Positions 48,801 through 57,800 of a stretch of 64,000 nucleotides of DNA are shown one piece after another. Within the stretch, counting starts at the first letter, position 1. Every line of letters starts with the position of its first letter. The position numbers were made by a program, and so were the translations under genes. The notes below the pieces were generated by a model. The model was not told where the DNA came from, did no database searches, and saw nothing but the letters and a program-made list of their open reading frames with translations. The DNA is from Notospermus geniculatus (taxonomy: Eukaryota > Nemertea > Pilidiophora > Heteronemertea > Lineidae). Location: NCBI GenBank assembly GCA_002633025.1, contig NMRB01000350.1, positions 363,578 to 427,577 on the forward strand, written 5' to 3'.

Positions 48801-51800
48801 GGCAGGAGTGGAGAAAAGGGCAACGGGCAGCTGATTGCACCCCAAACCTGTTGTGATCGACTTCTATGAACCTCGTATTTGCACCTGTCGCGACAGTTAC
48901 GGAGACCCCAGGGCATCTAGCATCACCCGCAGTAGGCAACCAGACACCAGTGCATAACCCCCTAAAAAGCTCTTGAGGCAGTGTTGCTAGAAATTGCCCA
49001 CGGCTCTCTCAATGTCTCAAAAAGAATATAATACGGGCAATAGGAAATTAGTAAGTAATTTATATCGGTGAAATTGCAAACAAAACACATTTTTTGCTTC
49101 AGAATTAATGAATGGAGAACTGATTTATTCGTGGAATTGAGATTCTGTGGCATAGTTTTTTCAAACATGATTTTCTTGCCTGGTCTGAGTCGCCTGCAGC
49201 AGATACCTGAGAATGGGTAGATAATATGGTAATAACATAGAATCCATACGTTTTTCATATCCACTACAGGGCATCAAATTCTGCCTTGCAAAACATGAAG
49301 TATTGCTCTGGTGGGGACCAGTATAAATTATGCCACTCAAATGCAGTGCCAAAACAGACAACTGCGCATCAGAAACAACCTTGAAAGTTTTTCCAGTGCC
49401 TTGTATTGTTTTCCCAGAACCTTACTTCTGCCCCAGTGATGCCGGGAACAATTGCACGAACAATTTGTGTCCTGTATGACCGATCGCAGAAAAATGGAAC
49501 TGATGTCAACCAATTTCTCTTGCCAGTGTAATGATAGTCATCAACACAGCATGATGAGGGGTCGGGTGTCTTATGAGGCCCTTCAGGTGATATAGGTAGG
49601 TTTATCTGGGTCACAGAAGGTTCCCTGCAAGGTTACAAGGACAGGATGATCCTTGGCTGCTCGCTTGGACCAGATTTTTGGTGTGCATTCGATCCACACT
49701 CATTGCAGGTTGATCTGGATGACACAAAAATGTTCCTTGACTAGCAGGGATTACTAGCACAGCATGATCCTTTTGGCCATGCTAAGCTTGGACTAGTTTT
49801 ATGAGCAAAATTCACACTTATTTTTGACATACGTTTCAGACAATGGTGGACTTGGCTCATTATCTTTGGCCAATCAAACGAGACAGAATCATAATGGTTA
49901 CTTTCACGAATGGTAGCATGCAATGAAGATAACATATTGGCATAATCATCCACGTTGCCTCCGGGAGTCTTGGTCTGCCGGAGTTCAGCCCTGCCCTCGG
50001 GTACTATCAACGCAATCTATACTGTCTTATCAAAAATCGAATTGTCTGAATGCAGAGGTAACTTCACTGCAATTAGTACTTATTTTAGTTTGCAGGTAAT
50101 TACAAGAATGGTGTAGTTGATGACAGAGGGGGTGAAGGGAGAAGTTTTGGACATCACATGGGCCATCATTTCAATGAACAACTGACCTTTCCTCATATCT
50201 GAAGGCATAACAATTTACTGTAGGCCTATCACGCCAACTGCCGAACCCTGCGGTCTGCACAAACAAAACCGAAACTGTACATTCATTGATTCTAACAAGA
50301 CATCCATCCCCACTTCATTAATTGCTACAGTTTTTTCTTGCATCGATCAGTAGTCATCCTCGACAATTAGACAAATTTTTCAGTCACCCGAGGGCTAAGA
50401 CCCTTCACCATTCCTAAACGTCACTGCCTCACATGAAAGATGATCGGGCAAATCCATGCCAGCGATATCGTGCCCGAGGCAAATGTATTGTTCGTCAGGT
50501 CCTTTATTGGTGAGTAGCTAGGCAGATACTGAAAGGTGATTGGCCGTTCTGTCTTGCTAGTTTGTTTACTGCCTCCAAGCTGTGGGAGTTAACCCTTGAG
50601 CTTGAAGACAATTGGGACCCTTTGGAAAATCAAGTTGTTTTACCAATGGATTCTGATGCTGAATTGTGAATAAAATAATCGAGGGCATCTTCTGTAAGAT
50701 CATTTAGGCTGGCAGCAAAAAAGAAACCAATATGATAAAGACAATCTGATGCCATCCTCCTATAGTGCAGGGCTTTGGTCTCGTTCCTCCTCATACACCC
50801 GCTGGAGTGGAGCGAGATAAAAACCCCTGCTTTGTTTGGGAGGATGATCTGAGACATGGTTCAGGAGAAAGCAAACTTGCACAAGCTGCTGTGATCTTTC
50901 AACCAAATGAACAGGATGGTCGGTGGAGCGTGGTGTTCATGTGACGAAGCTGGCAGTACCACCCTCAGGTTTGCACCTCAGGCTCAAGAGTCCGAGGTAT
51001 TGTCAGATACTGCGATGGACGCTTTGCACATGGTAAAACGTAGCCACAAGGGACAAAGAACAAGGCATGATGAGGTAATGAAGGAAAGGAAACCATTATT
51101 CTTGTGTATTCAGTGAAATGGACAGCAATAAGGAATGGAATTGAGGTAATGGTGGTGTATTCCTGGAGGGAACGCTAGAACGGAATGTTCCAGCTGCTCA
51201 GTGTGAACCTTAAATGCAGTAGAAAAACTGCACATTGGCAAATAGCACAAACAAAATTGGTTCCATCATGGAAGGACATACGCACAACCAAAGTGTTCAT
51301 CACAAGACATCAACTCTGACAATGACATTAAGATTCCAAACACACCCAGACCTTCCTCTAGTCAATTATGCAAAAAGAGGGTTATTACCTCTAATAACCC
51401 ACAACGTCCCCGCCTTTGAAATGGCGTGAATTTTTTATCAACATGGAAACGTCTACCCCGAGGGGAACATGCTTGACATACGATCTGTAACGTCACATAC
51501 TCCCTGCCAAAACCAATCATGAGTCTTTGGGCCCAGAAAGAAGTTCATAGAAATCTTCTCATGGTTTGCGAAGTCCACTAAAATGAGGTGAAAATGGCCC
51601 GTGTCTGCTCCAATCAGTGTTTCAGGCAAATGAAACTGTGACGTAATGGCCACATGAGGAGGACAATCATTCAGGAATCAAAGTGGAGCTGACAACCACC
51701 ACTAAACTTTAATACAGGTTAATTGCTATCAATTCTCGTCCTTTTATCAGGTGGACGAGGGCACCAGGACAAATGTTTGAACCATCAATAGCAATTAATC

Positions 51801-54800
51801 CACTCGTCAAACGTTCAGAGGGAATAATTAAGAGTTTTCTAATAAACTTTATTGTACCTTTTGTAATGCTGAACACGCACGACATCCTGAGTTAGTGTCT
51901 GTGACATCTTGAGTAGTTTAAGGTCGGTGTGCCGTAGGAGCCATCAGGGCCAAAAAAAAAGTCGACAACAAATCTCTGATTATGTCACAAGAAGTTGCAT
52001 TGAAACTCCAACGAAAAACCTGGCACAGAAAGCCTGCATATAAATGAACTATACTCAATCTTGTTCACAAAATTTGCTGTAAGAAATTACAGCACTTAAA
52101 AGTTCGAGTGTGAATTTTCATAAAGACTTTTTTAGCCTAAGAATCTGCATACCATCACATCTCGGGGTTAGAAGACTAAACACGTCAGAAGAAGTAATCC
52201 TCGCAGCAGACTCTTCAAAACCAACCTCATAATTTTTTCACAGAATAATCTTCCTTGGAGTGTTTTAAATCACTGTTTTGAGGAAAACCTTTTATTCTGG
52301 CTCTCAATTTTCGCTGATTTTTTGCCAACATGCGTTGAGGAATTTACTTCAAGTCATCTTGTATTTAGTTCAACAACTTTTTAGTTGAGCTGCAGTTTTC
52401 ATGCAGATTGATTACATAACCCTGGGCTGGAAAATCCTATTTGTTAGAAAGAAAGATTTTTATGTTTTACGGTCAACACGATGCAAATCACATGGATGAA
52501 CTTCAGAGGAAATTGGTTTCAACTAACTGTGAGTTAAGTTTCGGTAGATGTGAATGTACTTGTTCTTAGGTGTCTTTCAAAATGATTGGTTTACAGCGAA
52601 AACATCAAACTTTGATAACCACACTGATATTAACGAGAAAGATGCTGGGGCCCTTGTTTCATCAAATCTCAGATATTCAAATGTATCACTTCCTTCCAAA
52701 TGCAGCATGCTCAAAGTGACGATTATTTCCAAGATCTCCGATTCCAAGGTCCCTTCCCCGACAGCGGTTCCATCGGTACCTGCCATTGACATCAGCAACT
52801 TTACCCAGGGGGTCTCGTACCAAAGTCATCCCCTGACATCCTCTCAGTAATGACAAAGAAGGGATCCACCAATCAATATCAGTCAGATACAAAGTCCTCC
52901 ACAAAACACCAACAAAAGGTCGCTCCCTATTGACGGTCACATTATCCCCGGAATCATCACGATACCAGTCATCAATATCGGCGCAGAAGTCAACAAAATC
53001 CCTCTACCCTCGGGCAATCCCCCTCAATCTTGTTAGACTCCAAATCAACAACTCTGGGGCCTTTGTCCAAGCAATTCTGCTTGACGGAGCAGAAATGTTA
53101 CCTTTTATCCATAGGTATCAACATGTTGTTCGCGTGCGCTCAGATATTTGATACCCTCCCCAAGTAAGACTTGAGATTTGGAATTCAAAGATGTCATTGA
53201 ATTTATCTTCTTCTCAGCATATTTCTGTCATTCAGCAGATCAAACAACACTATTTCAGGAGAAAATACCCAATACTGTGTTTTAGGCCAACGTTTTGCCC
53301 ACACACCATCCTTCCATATATTAAAGGAACTCTTCATCCAACAGAACCAGGCACCATCAGTAACACATGAAAATTCACCATCCAAGTCTGAAGTTACATT
53401 CGTTCCCTGACTAGAACTGTGAATTGCCAGGAAGGCTTTGGTTTCTGATCAAGGGACTTCGTGTCTTTCAATCCAAACATTTTGTTGGCAGCGTTGACGG
53501 CTAACAAAACATCGATATGAGATGGGGCTGTAATGGCGGATGACAGAAAGTGCACAACTCCAATTAAATGAAATGAGTAATGGGTGTAAGGGAATATTAG
53601 CAACAATCTGAAAGCTGATAAAACAGGTAGCAATAAATCGTTAATTCATTAGAAACGGCCGTCCACATTAAGAAACGCGATCGCATCTTGCCGAAGCCAA
53701 GATCTGATTTATCGTCAGATTCATCAATATTGTGAAAGGACGCCAAGCGAAGTTGAAAGAAATTGGCAAATGGCAGAGTGAGCAACGTTCCTTGGGAACC
53801 AATGAGATCGTAAGTCATTAAGGTGAAAATGTAAGCGAATCGTACGAGGAGAATTAATGCCACACCGAGGCTTTGTTGCGTCGAATAATGTTACATCGGG
53901 AGTTAATGTCAGATTCTTTAATAGAGGAGGGTCAAAATGTCAGTGATGGGCAAGACATTTGAATGAAGGTATTCACAGCTGGCCTCTGGGATGATTACGA
54001 GGCAGTCTGTGGCTCGAAACAGCCAAGGACTGCCCCACGAGTAGTTGGAAGAGCCACAGCGGCAACCAGCTGATGCTGCCTGCCGTTGGCTCATCACTTG
54101 TGCCACAAGGACATTCGTTTCAAGACCTCAAGGTGGCTGAAGTAGCCTTTCACTGATGAATGAACTGAAGGTAAAGTTGGACTTTCGGGGATAGTTTGTC
54201 CATGGTTCATGGCAGTCAGAATCAGAAGTTTGAAGAGGTCTTTCAGCGATGGTATGTCTCGAGATCACACTGGTCAGTAGATGCAGCTCCTCAAGAGTGA
54301 ATCAATGGAAAGGATACAGCAGTGACGCAACATCTTTCTATCAACAGAATAGGAAACCATTTAACACATTCTACAGGAAGGGGAGGAGAACACCGGAATG
54401 CCTCCAGGCCAACATCATTCACCCAAGTCACAAAGTCAAACAACCGTGGCAACGTAACGTCAAAGGCCACCAACTTCAAACAACCTGCTTAATTAAACTT
54501 ACACATTCTATAATGATTGATTACGAAGAACAAGTCATGTTTTAAATGAGAAAATGAAACATTTGTTCCAAGTGTCTGGGAGGTGGCATTTCATCTCAAT
54601 TTAGTCCACAGTGGGGAGTACAGCATGCATTGTCGTCCGGGGCGGGCAACTCTCACAGAAACTCATTCTCTCCATCCCGATATAATGCTGCATGTGAAAT
54701 TGGTCTTTTGAAGTCTTGGCGCTTGTGTTACTCCATCATGAGGTCGTATTCTCCGTCAGATTAGATGCAAATGAATGGCTTCCTTTCACTGGTTGCGCTC

Positions 54801-57800
54801 TTTGTGGCAGCCAGATCGTGACTCGAACCAGACCTGTGTATGTATGCGTTCCACATCCTCTCAAAGGTACAGGAATCATGGGAAATGTCTTCAGTAATTA
54901 CGTGGCAGGTGCCCTTCGTACTAATGTACCGTAACCCCCTCTGGAGGAGGAAATTGAGGAGAAACAGGCAAAGAAATGACACGAGGAGGACCTGACAATA
55001 AGCCAGTTGGCAGAGTTCTCTACAAAGACTTCTGGCCACCACGATGCAGGGCAAACATGAACACCATCAAAACTGAGGGTTGGGGTTCGATACCTGGTAG
55101 GACGAATTCTGCATGTGGTCACCAGGGCGACTCACCTCATATAAGGACTGTTTCAGGGGTTTTAGTTCCCCTGAATTCCACTACAAGTGGATAGTGTTGA
55201 CTTCCTGACCTTTCAAATTCTCCTTTCTCAGCAATAAACTGAAGTGGGACATTGGGGCAAAGTCAACACTGACAGCACAAAAAGGAGTTCCAAATGTCAG
55301 ACCCTTCTGGGACTCACGACATGACACACAAAACTATTGACTTGTAATTTTGACCCTTAACTGACACTTCAATGACATGATGTTTGACCATTTAGAATCT
55401 AGGGCTATATCAAGGGTTTGAAAAACCTACTGAGTGGGCAGGGGCAAAACCTGTCCCCTCCATTGACCTCGCTCTTACACCAGTCATAAGTACAAGAGCT
55501 TTTATTGAACAGTAGCCACAGGGGTCATTCTTCAGGCTATACAAGTTGATGAGTCACAACCTCATTGCCAAAAGGTTCATGCCAATGAAGCACAAAGATG
55601 CTAGGCACTGAAATTTCCCCAACAGAGGGTAAGACAAGCCTAACATGACTTTTAAGGAGTGCATCCATAAGGATGACCTTGTGAGGAGTACATCCAGAAG
55701 GATGACTTTGTAAGGAGTACATCCAGACAATTGACCCTTGTGTCATTCATAGTTGAAATCAACAAGACATGACTTACTGCAATGGAGCTCCTTCCTCTTC
55801 AGCGATTTAATAGGCCGCTTAGCCAGACCTTTTGGAAATGCACACCTGGTGTTTTCGGAGATTCGGACGTTCGACTTGGCCCACTTGACAATCCATTGAA
55901 GATGACAGTCACACATCAGCAGGTTGGATTGGAAATCGCTGTGAAGAAAGACAAATGTATTTGACACCATGACAAGATTTCGAAGTGTTTGTCCAAATCG
56001 AGATGAAAATGGGGATCGCAATAGACAAATCCCAAATTGACGTAAACGAGAAAGATCTGCGCATTTCTGCCGAAATCGCAAACACACCCTCGGTCTGAAA
56101 CTGAATGACGTGATGCAGAGAACCCCACGACAGTGACTTCGACGACGTTGCGTCAGAGTCGATCATTCCTGAATCATGGATTGCGTCACGTCAGCTGGTT
56201 TCAGATCGAGGTTGTGGTTGCGATTTCGGCGGAAGTGCGCAGATCTGCGAATTCGAGAATTGTCTATACTTACAGTCTTTTGAGTGATGTCAGTGAATCA
56301 AAGGTCCCCTCTGCTATGGTTTTTAGCTGGTTCTTCGATAGTGACCTGAAAATAAAGGCACCAATTCGTTCATTTCAGAGCAAAGGGAAGCGTATCAATA
56401 CGAACAGGAATCTCTCGCTGAAGGTGGAGTGGGTATACGCTCTGCTTTTACGCTTATGATCACCAATCTTATTTGAAACCCACGTCACAGATCAAGACTA
56501 TATCATGGTTTTGAATACTGAAGTACTTACAACTTGGTGACCTTTGCTAGGCCTGTGAACATGCTCGCATTCACACTGCCAAGGTCATTCTCTGACAGGT
56601 CACTGCAAAGAGAAAGAGAGTTTCCACTACATTTTCAATTTGCTGCATATCACAACTAAATTCCCATCTCAAGTCCAGGACCCATATTCGTAAAACCCTT
56701 GCTAGGCTTATTTGCCTGCTAAAGTGCCTAGTTTGTACAGGCCAATGTACACAAGTAGCAACCAACTAAGCTAGCAAGGTTTTATGAATATGGGCCCAGA
56801 GCTTTCCATTAGCAGCATAATAGAAGTGAAATAACTAATTTCCTGCATGGGGTCATGGACCGGAATTATTGTATCAAAACTTGCAATATCGAACTGATTT
56901 CCTTGTATTCCTTTGATGGATATGATTCATAGGCACAATTTTGGTAAAAGCGAGGCCCAAGGCAATGTTGCCCTCCCCTTATGAACCTCAGGCCACCCCA
57001 TTTGATTACATTTCCTCTACGACTTTACCCGCCATAAAAAGCACAACGAAAGTCTTTGAAGACGTCTACTGCAGAAAAAATCACCATAACTTTCGAATAC
57101 TAGCTAGGGGGCGCTTATTAAAAACGATAAATTGGCGTTCAATACTTTGTGGGAGGTAGCTCGATGAACAAAAGTTGACGGAAAAAGTGAACGTGGAGGC
57201 CGTAGGGTAATCAGAATATCGTATCCAACGGCAATAGTATCGTCTGCAGAAGAAAATTACCGGTACATTTTAATTAAGTTATGAAACTTCATAAGGTCAG
57301 CCTAGGCGGAAATAATTTTAAGTCTTTCTACTTGCGTGAATTTTGATAATCAAGCTCTGATGTCGTTATATCGAGAAAGGGGGTTGAATGTGTCTTAGGC
57401 AGCATAATCATATTACTGCGCCATAACAAGCACCAAGATACAAAAGTGACATCAAGACTTGTAAACCAACACCCACCATACCCAATTCCTTCAACATCGA
57501 AACCCGTAATACTTGCTCTTCACAATTTTACTTCATTACATCAAAATAGGTGAATCAGATTTGCGTGAAGTCTGCCAGCAAAACCCGCCGTAATTCATAT
57601 TCACAGCGGCGGTGAGACAACTTTGATGTCATATCGCTCTTCCACACGGCATTATTGCCAGCTGACAGCTATCTTTGATCTCGGAAATAGGATCTTGTTC
57701 GGTTCACCCTAACTTTTCAGATTTCCATAAATTTTGTATAAAATTCAGTATTTCTGACGAACAAACCTTAAGACTGGAATGAAGACCTATATTGAAACCA

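Larger units (their letters stand above)
47040..55777 (-). other. ADGRA 8.7-kb intron
   Basis: No exon of the receptor is needed or seen here, since the phases of the flanking exons match. It contains the 94-bp tandem repeat (47409-47690), a fragment of the CAGTGGAACCTC family near 48658, a degenerate two-copy repeat at about 49600-49790, paired TTAATTGCTAT / ATAGCAATTAAT words near 51720-51800, and a 33-bp tandem repeat (55650-55735). The open frames show no domains. Confidence 0.6.

Noticed and set aside
55021-55110. tRNA-like element around GGGGTTCGATACC
   Set aside because: Only the B-box-like word is convincing; no A box at the right distance.
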